Shown: positions 50,400-59,902, counted from the first letter of the stretch. The stretch is DNA of 64,000 nucleotides from JAWXUD01 sp044432945 (GCA_044432945.1 JAWXUD010000004.1:1-64000); one strand, 5' to 3'. The notes: generated by a model from the sequence alone, not told the origin. Program-made: numbers and translations.

Positions 50400-51203
50400 A
50401 TGAAAAATACAATTAAATTTTTAGAAGAAAAAATAAAAGATTTTAGACCAGAAGTAGGAATAGTTTTAGGCTCAGGACTAGGTGAACTTGCTGATGAATA
50501 TTGTTCAATCGCAATACCTTATGATGAAATATCTGGCTTTGTAAAGTCAACCGTAATTGGGCATAGAGGTCAATTAGTGTTTGCGACTATTAATGGCAAA
50601 AATGTTGTTATGATGCAGGGGCGTAACCATTTTTATGAAGGGCATTCAATGCAAGAAATTACTTATCCTATAAAAGTTATGAAAAAACTTGGTGTAGAAA
50701 CGGTTATTTTGACGAACGCTGCTGGTGCTGTAAATCCTGATTTTTCGCCTTCTGATTTGATGATAATAACTGATCATATAAATTTCACAGGGCAAAATCC
50801 TTTAATCGGTCGTAATGATGAAGGATATGGTACAAGATTTCCAGATATGACAGAGGTTTATGATAAAAATCTTATAGCTATTGCACAGAATTGTGCTGTT
50901 AATCTTGGAATTGATATTAAAAAAGGGGTGTATTGGGGCAATTCTGGACCTAGTTATGAAACTCCTGCTGAAATCAAAATGACAAGATTGCTCGGTGCTG
51001 ATGCTGTTGGAATGTCGACTGTGCCTGAGGCTATTGTTGCGAATTATTGTGGAATGAAAATATTAGGTATTAGCTGTATTACAAATGCTGCGAGTGTTGA
51101 TGATGGCGACAAGCTAAATCATCAAGAGGTTATTGATGCGGCAAATGTCGCTAAACATAATTTTAAAAACCTAATTGTTGATATAATAAGGGCTTTGGCA
51201 TAA
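50400..51203 (+). CDS. punA: Purine nucleoside phosphorylase
   Basis: 267 residues, trimeric-type PNP that phosphorylyses inosine/guanosine. 'GIVLGSGLGELAD', phosphate-binding 'GHRGQ', 'MQGRNHFYEG', 'LTNAAGAVN', 'DHINFTGQNPL', 'GVYWGNSGPSYETPAEI' and 'GADAVGMSTVPE' are all typical. With upp it suggests nucleobase salvage. It starts just after a terminator, with an AAAAGG site; its promoter is not obvious. Confidence 0.93.
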   Translation: MKNTIKFLEEKIKDFRPEVGIVLGSGLGELADEYCSIAIPYDEISGFVKSTVIGHRGQLVFATINGKNVVMMQGRNHFYEGHSMQEITYPIKVMKKLGVETVILTNAAGAVNPDFSPSDLMIITDHINFTGQNPLIGRNDEGYGTRFPDMTEVYDKNLIAIAQNCAVNLGIDIKKGVYWGNSGPSYETPAEIKMTRLLGADAVGMSTVPEAIVANYCGMKILGISCITNAASVDDGDKLNHQEVIDAANVAKHNFKNLIVDIIRALA

Positions 51204-51296
51204 AACTATTAACTTTTGTAAAACTTTTTTTATCATGGGTTGAGATTTATTTTCCTTTGATACAAAATAATCGTGGTGGAAGGAATAATATAAATA

Positions 51297-53708
51297 ATGT
51301 TAAATTTAAATACATACCAGGCTGTCAAAAAACGAGAACATGAACGAAACGACTTATCTTATATTCATGGAAATTATAAAATTTCAAATGACATGGGAAA
51401 GCTAAACGATAATAATTTTAATAAGAAGAGACCTTTAAAAAATAATTCACAGGATTTATATTTTAAAGGTCTTTCTTTTATGGGAGCTAATCCAGAAGCT
51501 CAAGAACCATCAAAAAAGAAAAAACCAATTAGTCCAACAGTAGCTTTGTTAGGTACAATATTGGCGACAGGTTTAGCTTTAAGGCTTGCCCCTAGTTATA
51601 AAAAAGTTGGTGATTTTAAACTCAGTGATGTGACAGAATTTATTAATGACCATATTGGTAAAAAAGGAAATGATTTAGTAGAGCATCTTAAAAACTCTGA
51701 ATTAGCTAAGGACATGGTAAAAATAGAAGGTGATACTTTAACGCTTCATAAAAAAACAGTTCCGCAATTGATTTGGGACGGTATGACTTATCCAGTAACA
51801 ATCTTACCTGGTGAAATCCTTAACGGTGCAGTAAAAATGTTAGGAAAAGTAAAGCCGTTGAAAAAATGGTCTGAGAATACGCTTCAAACACCAATGTTTA
51901 AAAATATAAGAAAACGCTCAAAAATTGATGCTCAAGTTAATACGATACGTGGTATTGTCGAAATAAAAGAAGAATTATTAACAAAATTGAATAAAAAAGA
52001 GATTACAAAAGAACAATTTGATTCGATGTTGTTCCAGCGTAAAATGAAAATGTTCGACCCAAAAACGGGTAACTATGATACAAAACATGAAAGAGCTTTG
52101 GTGCGTGTTGTATCAGGAACACCACCTGCAATATTTTTAGCAAACGATGCTTATAACTTGTCAACTATGATGGACGGCGATCCTAAAGCTGCAGAAAAAG
52201 AGAAAAAAGCTAGGTTTAGTCAAGAAGTTAGTCGTATCGGTCTGAACGCATATATTATGTTGATTACAATGGGTGCATTACAAAAACATATTAACAATTC
52301 TAAATTAGGAATTGTAGGTATGACGGTTGCAACAACATTGGTTACAGAAACTTATTCTCGTTTGACAAACGGTAAGCACATAACAAAACTTACAGCTGAT
52401 GAGGCAAGAAAAGAAAATGAAAAAATGCATGCTCCTGAAGCAGAAATCAAGCCAGTAAAAGAAGATAAAACTAACTTTAAAGCTAATTTGGACAACAAAC
52501 CTGAACATGAAAAGACGCAAAAACCGCTTTTATCAATTGATACTTTAGTTAAGGCTTCAGCTGTTGTGATAGCTGCTGGATTTACAATGAAAGGGGTTAG
52601 AAAATATATTCCTCAGACTGAAGAGGCTATTCAGGCTATGCAAAAACCATTTAAAAATATGTATAAGAATTTGACAAGTATTGAAAAATTCAAAATGCCT
52701 GAAAAAGAGTTTAATGAAATTATTAAAACACTTGAAGATAACGGGTTTAGTGATCTTGCAACAAAATATAAAAATGTTGCAGCTACTACAAAAGAGGCTG
52801 ATGGCTCAATAAATTTAGGACAACGTAATAAAAAAGTTAAGCCTTTGGTGGATTTTGTAATAGCACCGTTTAAATTCGTTTATAATACGGTAACTCTACC
52901 ATATAATATAACAAATAAATTAGCATCATCTTTTGTGAAAAAACCACCAGTAAAAGAAACTGCAGAACAAATAGCTGCTAAAATAACTGAAGATGACATA
53001 GCTTCTCTTGCTAAAAGTATAGAGCAAATCGGTTCAAAAGCTCGTGAAAAAGGTATGACTGCAAAAGAATTCCAATCGTTTGTAAATGACAACTTCTTGA
53101 AAGCGTTCAACGTTGATACAATGTCAAACGTTTCTAACGCTGATTTGTCTAATATCGTCAAAACAGCTGCAACAGCTGCTACATTATGGTTCTTGATGAC
53201 GGATAACTATAACATGGTTATGTTGAAATCAAATGGTAATGATAAAGAGGGGGCAGAAACTAAGTTCCGTGAAAGATTTGTTCAAGAAGGTTCAAGATTG
53301 TTCTATAGTGCATTATTGATCGATTTGTTTAACTCAACATTCTCAGCTCAATACCATAAATCGCTTATGGGTGTAACTGCAATCGTTGCTACAAATACAA
53401 CGCTTAGTGAAATGTTGAACAGAAAATCTGTTGGTATGCCGATTAAATCTCATTCTAAAGAAGAATTGGTTGCGATTGAAGAAGAACAAAATCAAGCAAC
53501 AGGTTTCTTAAAAGGTTATTATAACTTTATGAGAAGATTGACTGGTAAACGTCCAATTTCATCTTATGAGGTTAATAACAAAGACAAATCTCAACAAATT
53601 GCAGAACAAGCAACAAAAGCTGTTAAATCTTCATCAGATGCAAACCCTGTGAGTTTCCAAAATAATCAGTTTGAAACTTATTCACTAAATAAATTTATCA
53701 AATCTTAG
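51297..53708 (+). CDS. 803-residue orphan membrane protein with internal duplication
   Basis: Not recognised. The N-terminal ~60 residues are polar and end in 'DLYFKGLSFMG'. Then come a hydrophobic segment ('PTVALLGTILATGLALRL'), a globular part, and a membrane-like block A (~268-375: 'TPPAIFLANDAYNLSTMMDG', 'RFSQEVSRIGLNAYIMLITM', 'GIVGMTVATTLVTETYSRL'). After a charged linker and another hydrophobic start (~420) a related block B follows (~615-725: 'AATLWFLMTDNYNMVMLKSN', 'RFVQEGSRLFYSALLIDLF', 'GVTAIVATNTTLSEMLNR'). It is probably two copies of one module. Monocistronic. Confidence 0.6.
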   Translation: MLNLNTYQAVKKREHERNDLSYIHGNYKISNDMGKLNDNNFNKKRPLKNNSQDLYFKGLSFMGANPEAQEPSKKKKPISPTVALLGTILATGLALRLAPSYKKVGDFKLSDVTEFINDHIGKKGNDLVEHLKNSELAKDMVKIEGDTLTLHKKTVPQLIWDGMTYPVTILPGEILNGAVKMLGKVKPLKKWSENTLQTPMFKNIRKRSKIDAQVNTIRGIVEIKEELLTKLNKKEITKEQFDSMLFQRKMKMFDPKTGNYDTKHERALVRVVSGTPPAIFLANDAYNLSTMMDGDPKAAEKEKKARFSQEVSRIGLNAYIMLITMGALQKHINNSKLGIVGMTVATTLVTETYSRLTNGKHITKLTADEARKENEKMHAPEAEIKPVKEDKTNFKANLDNKPEHEKTQKPLLSIDTLVKASAVVIAAGFTMKGVRKYIPQTEEAIQAMQKPFKNMYKNLTSIEKFKMPEKEFNEIIKTLEDNGFSDLATKYKNVAATTKEADGSINLGQRNKKVKPLVDFVIAPFKFVYNTVTLPYNITNKLASSFVKKPPVKETAEQIAAKITEDDIASLAKSIEQIGSKAREKGMTAKEFQSFVNDNFLKAFNVDTMSNVSNADLSNIVKTAATAATLWFLMTDNYNMVMLKSNGNDKEGAETKFRERFVQEGSRLFYSALLIDLFNSTFSAQYHKSLMGVTAIVATNTTLSEMLNRKSVGMPIKSHSKEELVAIEEEQNQATGFLKGYYNFMRRLTGKRPISSYEVNNKDKSQQIAEQATKAVKSSSDANPVSFQNNQFETYSLNKFIKS

Positions 53709-53726
53709 ATTTTAGTTAAAAATAAT

Positions 53727-53764
53727 AAAAGCTTCACCTTATAACTAGATGGTGAGGCTTTTTT
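53727..53764. terminator. Bidirectional terminator
   Basis: A 12-bp stem including one G-T pair (53727-53738/53751-53762) with a 12-nt loop and a T run, between convergent genes. Confidence 0.75.
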
Positions 53765-53765
53765 A

Positions 53766-54323
53766 TTAGCTGTTCATTTCTTTGACTTTTGCTCGTACGT
53801 ATTTTTTTACAGAAAATGTAATGATTAAATCGGGTTCAGACATAACAAAATTGTCTAATGTTATTATGCCATGTTTCACATCGCCATTTTCTATATATAA
53901 AAGACCTAGCATTACTTGATCAAGCGGAGAATTTTTTTGTTCATATTCTTTGATTTTTCTTCCAACTAAATCTAGTGCTTTGTAACATTTAGCAAGGTTT
54001 TGGTAGTAGCTAAAATTGAAATGATTTAATCTTATCGCATTTAGATAAGCGTCAAGTGCTAAATCAGGGTGGGCAATCTCCATATAAGCGTTCCCAATAT
54101 TGTTGTAATAAACCGATGTCGCTTGGGTTTCAGGGTTTAAGCTTATTGCAATTTTGAATTCTTGAATGGCGGCGTAATAAACTTTTTCGGCCATATAATT
54201 CAGTCCGATATTATTGTGAAAATATCCATTATTGACAGCACTAATTTCATATACATCTAATGTTTTATACGCAGATGTAAGAAAACTTATTAATATTAAT
54301 AATATAAAATAGTTTTTTTTCAT
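53766..54323 (-). CDS. Exported TPR protein
   Basis: 185 residues: a signal peptide/anchor (1-~18) then TPR units ('GLNYMAEKVYYAAIQEFKIA', 'YYNNIGNAYMEIAHPDLALD', 'LGLLYIENGDVKHGIITLD'). Last of a four-gene operon (TPR, phosphoesterase, MBL hydrolase, TPR). The binding partner is unknown. Confidence 0.72.
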   Translation of the reverse strand: MKKNYFILLILISFLTSAYKTLDVYEISAVNNGYFHNNIGLNYMAEKVYYAAIQEFKIAISLNPETQATSVYYNNIGNAYMEIAHPDLALDAYLNAIRLNHFNFSYYQNLAKCYKALDLVGRKIKEYEQKNSPLDQVMLGLLYIENGDVKHGIITLDNFVMSEPDLIITFSVKKYVRAKVKEMNS

Positions 54324-54346
54324 AATTCATCTTTAATTATTTTTAG

Positions 54347-55276
54347 TTAAAGTTCAATCTCAAGACCTTCGTAGCCTAAGATTGCCTTGTCTTTAATCTC
54401 TTTGAAGTTTTCATTGATTTGGTTTAATTTTGCATCATCATAACTTGGATCAAAGTGGAAAAACACAAGTTTTTTCGCTCCAGAATGGTTTTGACATTCA
54501 ATAGCCATATCAAATGTTGAGTGACCATAGCCTTGTTTAGGATTGAAAGAGCTTAGGTAATCTTCGGTTGTATATTGTGAATCGTGGATTAATAAATCGC
54601 AATTGCGTGCGAAATTGATTAATTTTTTATCACCGCCTAAATAACTTTCTTTATCAGAGGCATAGACTAACGACTTATCTTTATATGAGATTTTATAAAT
54701 CAATACACCTTCTTGAGGGTGAGCGTAAGATCGATAGCAAGTAATCAAAACATCATCATTTTCAGGGGTTAAGTCATTATCATCGTTTATTCTTTTTATA
54801 ATAGGTGAATTGTTATGTCTTAAAATCAGTGCTTCAGTTTCAGCGAAGTCTTTAATGTTAAGGTTGCCAGCGATATCACCTAAATCAAGTGGAAAAGATT
54901 TGCCAAATAAAAGATTAGCCAATTCGTCTGATAAAGTTTCATTATAGTTTACGTTGCCAAAAACGTTTATAGTGGTGCTTTTTATGTGTAGCGGTCTAAA
55001 GAAAGTAAAGCCTTGAATATGGTCTTGATGAATATGTGAGATTAATACTGTTGCAGATATCGCTTCACGTTTTTCTTGTTCTATGTCTGATGCGATATGT
55101 TTTTCTAAAAGTTCGTTCCCTAAAGAAATCAAGCCAGTACCAGCATCGAGGATTATTATATGCCCGTTAACATTGACTTCTACGCAAGATGTGTTGCCAC
55201 CGTATTGTAAAAAATCTTTATCAACAACTGGATAGCTTCCTCGAACACCTCTAAATTTTACTTTAAATTCACTCAT
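54347..55276 (-). CDS. Metallo-beta-lactamase-fold hydrolase
   Basis: 309 residues. Metal site motifs are 'IILDAGTGL', 'ISHIHQDHIQGF' (HxHxDH), 'LLIHDSQYT' and 'LVFFHFDPSYDD'; 'GYGHSTFDMA' also occurs. The N-terminus 'FRGVRGSYPV ... YGGNTSCVEV' marks the RNase Z/phosphodiesterase-like branch of stand-alone MBL proteins. The likely activity is a phosphodiesterase in the cytoplasm (no signal peptide); the substrate is unknown. 11 nt after the phosphoesterase gene. Confidence 0.8.
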   Translation of the reverse strand: MSEFKVKFRGVRGSYPVVDKDFLQYGGNTSCVEVNVNGHIIILDAGTGLISLGNELLEKHIASDIEQEKREAISATVLISHIHQDHIQGFTFFRPLHIKSTTINVFGNVNYNETLSDELANLLFGKSFPLDLGDIAGNLNIKDFAETEALILRHNNSPIIKRINDDNDLTPENDDVLITCYRSYAHPQEGVLIYKISYKDKSLVYASDKESYLGGDKKLINFARNCDLLIHDSQYTTEDYLSSFNPKQGYGHSTFDMAIECQNHSGAKKLVFFHFDPSYDDAKLNQINENFKEIKDKAILGYEGLEIEL

Positions 55277-55287
55277 ATTTTCACCTC

Positions 55288-56277
55288 TTAATTCTTATTT
55301 TCTTTATTAATTGTTATAATAGAATTTCTATCATTCTCTAATCCTGAATAAATTGATGATACGAAAATCATCAGTTTCGCCTTGTTTTGAAGGTTTTTTA
55401 AATTAGTTTCTTTTAGTTTAATGTCAAATTCAACTTTTTCATCATAATTGTTTATTGTGACTGTTCTAAAAGCATTTGGATATGTTACCAAAGATGGCGT
55501 GCTTATATATATTATATTATTTTTCTGTGAAATTTTTGTGCCGTGATAATGTCCTTGAAATACTGCAATAGGGTTTTTGTATTTGCTTAATAAAGTATCA
55601 ACTTCATTAGCATTTATTAGTCGATGGCTTTCACTGGCGTATGGCTCGATTATTGGAATGTGCATAAAAATAAGTATTATATCATCGGGATATTTTTTTA
55701 ATTCGTTATCTAGCCATCGCATTTGAGCTTCATCGATTTGTCCTAATGTGGTTAAGCGGTCACGAATTATAGTGTCTAGAGCGATAACTCTATAACCATT
55801 TTTAGGAGTAAAGCTGTAATAAGGTTTGTCAAAGGTGAAGTTTTCGTTACTATTTTTCACCATTTTTATAAATAATTTTTCGTCTAAATATCCACCAAGC
55901 ATGGTGTCGTGGTTGCCAAAAGTGAAGTACCATTTAGAATTTAATTTGTTAGCGTAAGGCAAAAACGCCTTTAGCTCGTATTCATATGCTTCATCTATTA
56001 GATCACCTGTAAACATTGTAAAATCAATATTTGTTTCTTGATTGATTTGTGTTATTGCATCGTCTAATAGTTCTGATGAATTTTTTAACAACTTATAGCT
56101 TGTATCGGTTTTTGAAGATGCGAAATGAGAGTCGCTAATTATTGCAAATTTTAGTGAGGACGCACAGTGACTTTGTAATCCATAAAAAATAAAACTAGCT
56201 AAAAGAATTGTGACAGCTGTGTTTTTGCATTTGTTTAAAAAACTATTTTTAATAATCTTTTTTCTATTACTGCTCAT
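55288..56277 (-). CDS. Calcineurin-like metallophosphoesterase, membrane-anchored
   Basis: 329 residues with an N-terminal hydrophobic segment ('TAVTILLASFIFYGLQ') and the five metallophosphoesterase motifs: 'AIISDSHFA', 'MFTGDLIDE', 'FTFGNHDTM', 'LIFMHIPI' and 'VFQGHYHG'. It should act outside the inner membrane on a phosphoester. Its start overlaps the upstream TPR gene by 11 nt, so translation is coupled. Confidence 0.82.
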   Translation of the reverse strand: MSSNRKKIIKNSFLNKCKNTAVTILLASFIFYGLQSHCASSLKFAIISDSHFASSKTDTSYKLLKNSSELLDDAITQINQETNIDFTMFTGDLIDEAYEYELKAFLPYANKLNSKWYFTFGNHDTMLGGYLDEKLFIKMVKNSNENFTFDKPYYSFTPKNGYRVIALDTIIRDRLTTLGQIDEAQMRWLDNELKKYPDDIILIFMHIPIIEPYASESHRLINANEVDTLLSKYKNPIAVFQGHYHGTKISQKNNIIYISTPSLVTYPNAFRTVTINNYDEKVEFDIKLKETNLKNLQNKAKLMIFVSSIYSGLENDRNSIITINKENKN

Positions 56278-56836
56278 ACTTCATTTCCATAAACTCTTTT
56301 AATTCATCATATTTCGTTTTTGTTTCGTTGTCCTCATCAAATAAGATGATTGATTTATTAAGGTTTAGTAGTGCATCTTGGTTCAAATTAAGTTTATCAT
56401 CGCAAAGTCCGATATATTTATAAATTTCTGCAGTGCGATATTGCAGTGACAATTCTTCAAATTTAGTTTTTGCCATGCTATACTCTCTAACTTCATATAA
56501 TTCTTTGGCTTTTAAGAATTTAGATAGGGCATTGTCATAATTTTCTAAAGTTGTTTCTTCGAGATTTTCTTCAAGTTCTAAAGCGATCGGTGTTTCTTCG
56601 CTATAAAAATCGTCATAGTTGTATGTGTGAATATTTATTAAAGTCGATTTGATTTGTAAGGCTTTTACGTTATCTTCATCTATATTTAAAACTTTATCTA
56701 AATAATTAATAGCTTTGTCATAGTTGCCAGAAACAGCGTAGCCAGAAGCTATATCAAGATAATCTTCGATGAATTCTTCGTTGGCTTGAGCTTGTAAACA
56801 ATTAAATAATAGCAACATTAAAAAAAACTTTTTCAT
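56267..56836 (-). CDS. Exported TPR protein heading the phosphoesterase operon
   Basis: 189 residues: signal peptide (1-~18, 'MKKFFLMLLLFNCLQAQA'), one TPR at ~30-62 ('ASGYAVSGNYDKAINYLDKV'), an acidic linker, and two more TPR-like units ('AKELYEVREYSMAKTKFEEL', 'YIGLCDDKLNLNQDALLNL'). The promoter ends 6 nt before the ATG. Confidence 0.72.
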   Translation of the reverse strand: MKKFFLMLLLFNCLQAQANEEFIEDYLDIASGYAVSGNYDKAINYLDKVLNIDEDNVKALQIKSTLINIHTYNYDDFYSEETPIALELEENLEETTLENYDNALSKFLKAKELYEVREYSMAKTKFEELSLQYRTAEIYKYIGLCDDKLNLNQDALLNLNKSIILFDEDNETKTKYDELKEFMEMKYEQ

Positions 56837-56842
56837 AACATT

Positions 56843-56851
56843 ATTATATCA
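56843..56851 (-). promoter_or_regulatory. Extended -10 promoter of the TPR operon (leaderless type)
   Basis: TGA-TATAAT on the minus strand, 6 nt before the ATG. Confidence 0.6.
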
Positions 56852-56933
56852 TAATTTGAGCTTTTCTCATGTTATTCGCCTTGCTTCTCATACATTTGAA
56901 TGATATGTTAAAGATTTTTTTTCATTTGTACGA

Positions 56934-56939
56934 TATAAT
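56934..56939 (+). promoter_or_regulatory. -10 box of the gene at 56947
   Basis: TATAAT, 7 nt before the ATG; weak -35 region. Confidence 0.45.
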
Positions 56940-56946
56940 AAAAATC

Positions 56947-57522
56947 ATGACAGAAGAACAAAATGAAAAAGCTGGATTTAATCTAAATTTTTTCAAAAAA
57001 AAATCAAGTGATAATAATCCCAAACCACTAAATCGTGCTTATGTTACACGAGATGGGGTTAGGGTTACTGAAGTTGAAAACGATTTCGGCAAGACAGTAA
57101 TGGAGCTTTTTCCTGATGGCGTTCTTATCTCAAGGCTATACGATAAAAAAAATGTTGTTAGGCAGGATTATATTAGGAAGCGTAACTTAGAGCTTGTTCA
57201 TCGATATGATGAGGGAAATGTTAAAATAGTGGAAATTATGAAGCTTTATGATGAGCATAATAATTTAGCTAGAACGGTTGAAAAAATGTTTCAATACCAT
57301 GATAATGGTAAGAAAATGAGTGAGGTTTCAACTGAAATCCCGTCAGGTATTAAAACTTTTATTCAATATAATGAGAGTGAAGTTATCATCGAAAAAATAG
57401 TTCAACGTGGTAGTGTTAAAACTTTTTATAATGCCGAAGACAAACCCTTCAGACGTGAAATCGACCGTGGTACTGGTGGAATTGTTTTTGAGGATATAAT
57501 TGAAGAAGATGCCAATCAATAG
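56947..57522 (+). CDS. Orphan protein with MORN/YwqK-like strand repeats
   Basis: 191 residues, soluble, starting 'MTEEQNEKAGFNLNFFKKK'. From ~35 on it shows successive short strand pairs with D-G or N-G turns and 'Y-D' or 'Y-H-D' elements ('VRVTEVENDFGKTVMELFPD', 'VKIVEIMKLYDEHNNLARTV', 'FQYHDNGKKMSEVSTEI'), reminiscent of MORN-variant repeats; this is only pattern similarity. I set the start at 56947 since the frame upstream runs through the divergent promoter. Function unknown. Confidence 0.55.
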   Translation: MTEEQNEKAGFNLNFFKKKSSDNNPKPLNRAYVTRDGVRVTEVENDFGKTVMELFPDGVLISRLYDKKNVVRQDYIRKRNLELVHRYDEGNVKIVEIMKLYDEHNNLARTVEKMFQYHDNGKKMSEVSTEIPSGIKTFIQYNESEVIIEKIVQRGSVKTFYNAEDKPFRREIDRGTGGIVFEDIIEEDANQ

Positions 57523-57533
57523 CTTTTTTTAAA

Positions 57534-58586
57534 TTAAACGTTCATTACTCTTAAAATGTCATCTATATCAGATGATGTCTTTTTGACATCTGAATTTGAG
57601 TATTTTAAGGCGTTATCTGGGTCTTTTAATCCATTTCCTGTTAGTATGCAAACAATTTTGCTTCCAGATTTGATTTGGTCTTTAACTTTAATAAGACCAG
57701 CCACTGAGGCCGCACTGGCTGGTTCTGCTAAAACTCCTTCGCAAGATGCGATTAATTTGTAAGCTTTAACAATTTTCTCATCTGTTACGCTATTAATCAT
57801 TCCATTGCTTTCATCACGAGCATTTTCAGCCTGCGTCCAGCTAGCAGGATTGCCTATGCGAATAGCAGTCGCTAATGTTTCAGGGTTTAGAATTCTTTCA
57901 CCTCTGACAATTGCTGCAGCACCTTCCGCCTCAAATCCCATCATTTTTGGTAAAGCTTTAATTTTGCCTAATTTGTAAAATTCGCTATAACCTTTCCAAT
58001 AAGCAGTAATGTTTCCAGCGTTACCTACTGGTATAAAATGATAATCAGGAGCTTGGTTTAGTGCGTTACAAATTTCAAAAGCACCAGTTTTTTGTCCTTC
58101 AATTCTGTATGGGTTGACTGAGTTTACTAAAGTTATTGGATAGCGTTCAGAAATAGTTCTAACAATTTCTAACGCTTCATCGAAATTCCCTTTGATCGCT
58201 ACGATTTCTGCACCATACATCATTGCCTGTGATAATTTTCCTAATGCAATGTATCCATCAGGTATTAATACAAAAGTTTTTATGCCAGCTTTTGCACCAT
58301 AAGCAGCAGCTGATGCTGAGGTGTTACCCGTAGAAGCACAAATAATAGCTTCTGAACCAGATTCTTTAGCTTTTGATACGGCCATTGTCATGCCTCGGTC
58401 TTTAAAGCTTCCTGTAGGGTTTGAGCCTTCAAATTTTAAATAAATTTCAGCATCTACTCCGATTTTTTTCGCTAAGTTGTCTGCTTTTATTAACGGAGTG
58501 TTACCTTCATTAAGTGTGATTATTGGAGTTTTTTCACTAACTGGTAGAAATTCTTTGAAAGTGTTGATAAGACCTTGATAATACAT
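57534..58586 (-). CDS. thrC: Threonine synthase
   Basis: 350 residues, PLP enzyme making Thr from phosphohomoserine. The PLP lysine is in 'GSNPTGSFKDRGMT'; 'ICASTGNTSASAAAYGAKAG' and 'PVGNAGNITAYWKGY' bind phosphate and PLP. It is the short form without the SAM-regulated N-terminal extension. 16 nt downstream of hom. No thrB is visible. Confidence 0.94.
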   Translation of the reverse strand: MYYQGLINTFKEFLPVSEKTPIITLNEGNTPLIKADNLAKKIGVDAEIYLKFEGSNPTGSFKDRGMTMAVSKAKESGSEAIICASTGNTSASAAAYGAKAGIKTFVLIPDGYIALGKLSQAMMYGAEIVAIKGNFDEALEIVRTISERYPITLVNSVNPYRIEGQKTGAFEICNALNQAPDYHFIPVGNAGNITAYWKGYSEFYKLGKIKALPKMMGFEAEGAAAIVRGERILNPETLATAIRIGNPASWTQAENARDESNGMINSVTDEKIVKAYKLIASCEGVLAEPASAASVAGLIKVKDQIKSGSKIVCILTGNGLKDPDNALKYSNSDVKKTSSDIDDILRVMNV

Positions 58587-58602
58587 TTTAACCTCTTTTA
58601 TT

Positions 58603-59880
58603 TTAATATTGAACTCTTATTAGACTGTTTACTTTGTTGATAAATTCATCTTCCTCAAATTGGGCGATTGCTTTTTGGATATCTTTTTCACGAACTAATT
58701 CTGTAATTACTGTGATATCAGCTGTGTTGTCTTCTGACACATCACGTTGAACAATGCTTCGCAAGCTCAATCCATTGTTAGCACAAATTGTCCCAATTTT
58801 GCCGATAACGCCTTTGTTGTTTTTTGCGTTTATTGATAAATAGTATTTGTTAACTGTTTCTGAGATATCAATCATTTCAGCTTGTTCTTTGTGATTACAT
58901 CTCATCATAGGTAATACATTTTCTGTTTTATAAATTTCGTTTGCAATAGCTAAAATATCACCAACGACAGAGCTTGCGGTAGGGAATTCTCCAGCCCCTG
59001 GTCCTGATAAGGTGACGCTTCCAACGGGGTGTCCAGTTAAAGTCACAGCGTTTGTTACGTAGTCAATGTGAGCTAGTGTTGATTTTTTAGAGACTAACAT
59101 TGGGTGAACTCTTACATCAGCTCGTCCGTTCTCAATTTGTCCAATTGCGATAAGTTTTATTTTGTAACCTAAATCATTTGCCGCTTTCATATCTTGTGAA
59201 CGAATTTTTGAAATACCTTCACGATAAACATTTTCAACTTTTATACGTTTTTTGAAAATTATTGTAGCTAGAGTTGTAATTTTATAAGTTGCGTCAAAGC
59301 CTTCAACGTCCCCTGTAGGGTCAGCTTCAGCATATCCTAATTCTTGTGCTTCTTTTAAAACATCGTCATATGATGCACCTTGTACGTCCATTTTTGTCAA
59401 AATATAGTTAGTCGTCCCGTTTACTATCGCCTCAACTTTTGTAATATTATTTCCTGCAAGAATGGTTTTTATCGGCATAATAATAGGAATACCTCCGCCA
59501 ATAGCCGCTTCATATAATATAACTCTGTTATGTTCTTCTGCAAGGTTGAATAATTCTTCGCCAAATTTTGCCAAAATCTCTTTGTTAGCAGTCACAACGT
59601 GTTTACCGTTTTTTATAGCAGATTTTAATAGTTCGTATGCTGGTGTAATTCCGCCAGCTAGTTCGACTACGACTTGAATTTCTGGATTATTTACAATCTC
59701 AAATGCATCAGTAGTTAATAATGAATTGTCAAATCCATCAATATTTCGAGGTTTGTTTAAATCTCGCACTGCGATTTTTATTATTTCAACGTTGTTGAAA
59801 GATTTAAGAGTTTTGTAAACCCCAGCTCCGACTGTGCCTAAACCAATTAAACCGATTTTCATTTTTTCACAATTTTTCAT
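58603..59880 (-). CDS. hom: Homoserine dehydrogenase
   Basis: 425 residues: NAD(P)-binding 'IGLIGLGTVGAGVYKTL', 'VELAGGITPAYEL', 'VTANKEILAKFG', catalytic core 'NGTTNYILTKM' and 'GYAEADPTGDVEGFDA', then a C-terminal ACT domain (~350-425) that normally senses threonine. I keep the first Met (59880) because a TGATAAAAT promoter ends 6 nt before it; a second Met six codons in is the alternative. It leads hom-thrC. Confidence 0.93.
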   Translation of the reverse strand: MKNCEKMKIGLIGLGTVGAGVYKTLKSFNNVEIIKIAVRDLNKPRNIDGFDNSLLTTDAFEIVNNPEIQVVVELAGGITPAYELLKSAIKNGKHVVTANKEILAKFGEELFNLAEEHNRVILYEAAIGGGIPIIMPIKTILAGNNITKVEAIVNGTTNYILTKMDVQGASYDDVLKEAQELGYAEADPTGDVEGFDATYKITTLATIIFKKRIKVENVYREGISKIRSQDMKAANDLGYKIKLIAIGQIENGRADVRVHPMLVSKKSTLAHIDYVTNAVTLTGHPVGSVTLSGPGAGEFPTASSVVGDILAIANEIYKTENVLPMMRCNHKEQAEMIDISETVNKYYLSINAKNNKGVIGKIGTICANNGLSLRSIVQRDVSEDNTADITVITELVREKDIQKAIAQFEEDEFINKVNSLIRVQY

Positions 59881-59886
59881 AAATAG

Positions 59887-59895
59887 ATTTTATCA
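59887..59895 (-). promoter_or_regulatory. Extended -10 promoter of hom-thrC
   Basis: TGA-TAAAAT within TTTGTGATAAAAT on the minus strand, 6 nt before the hom ATG. Confidence 0.6.
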
Positions 59896-59902
59896 CAAAT
59901 AA

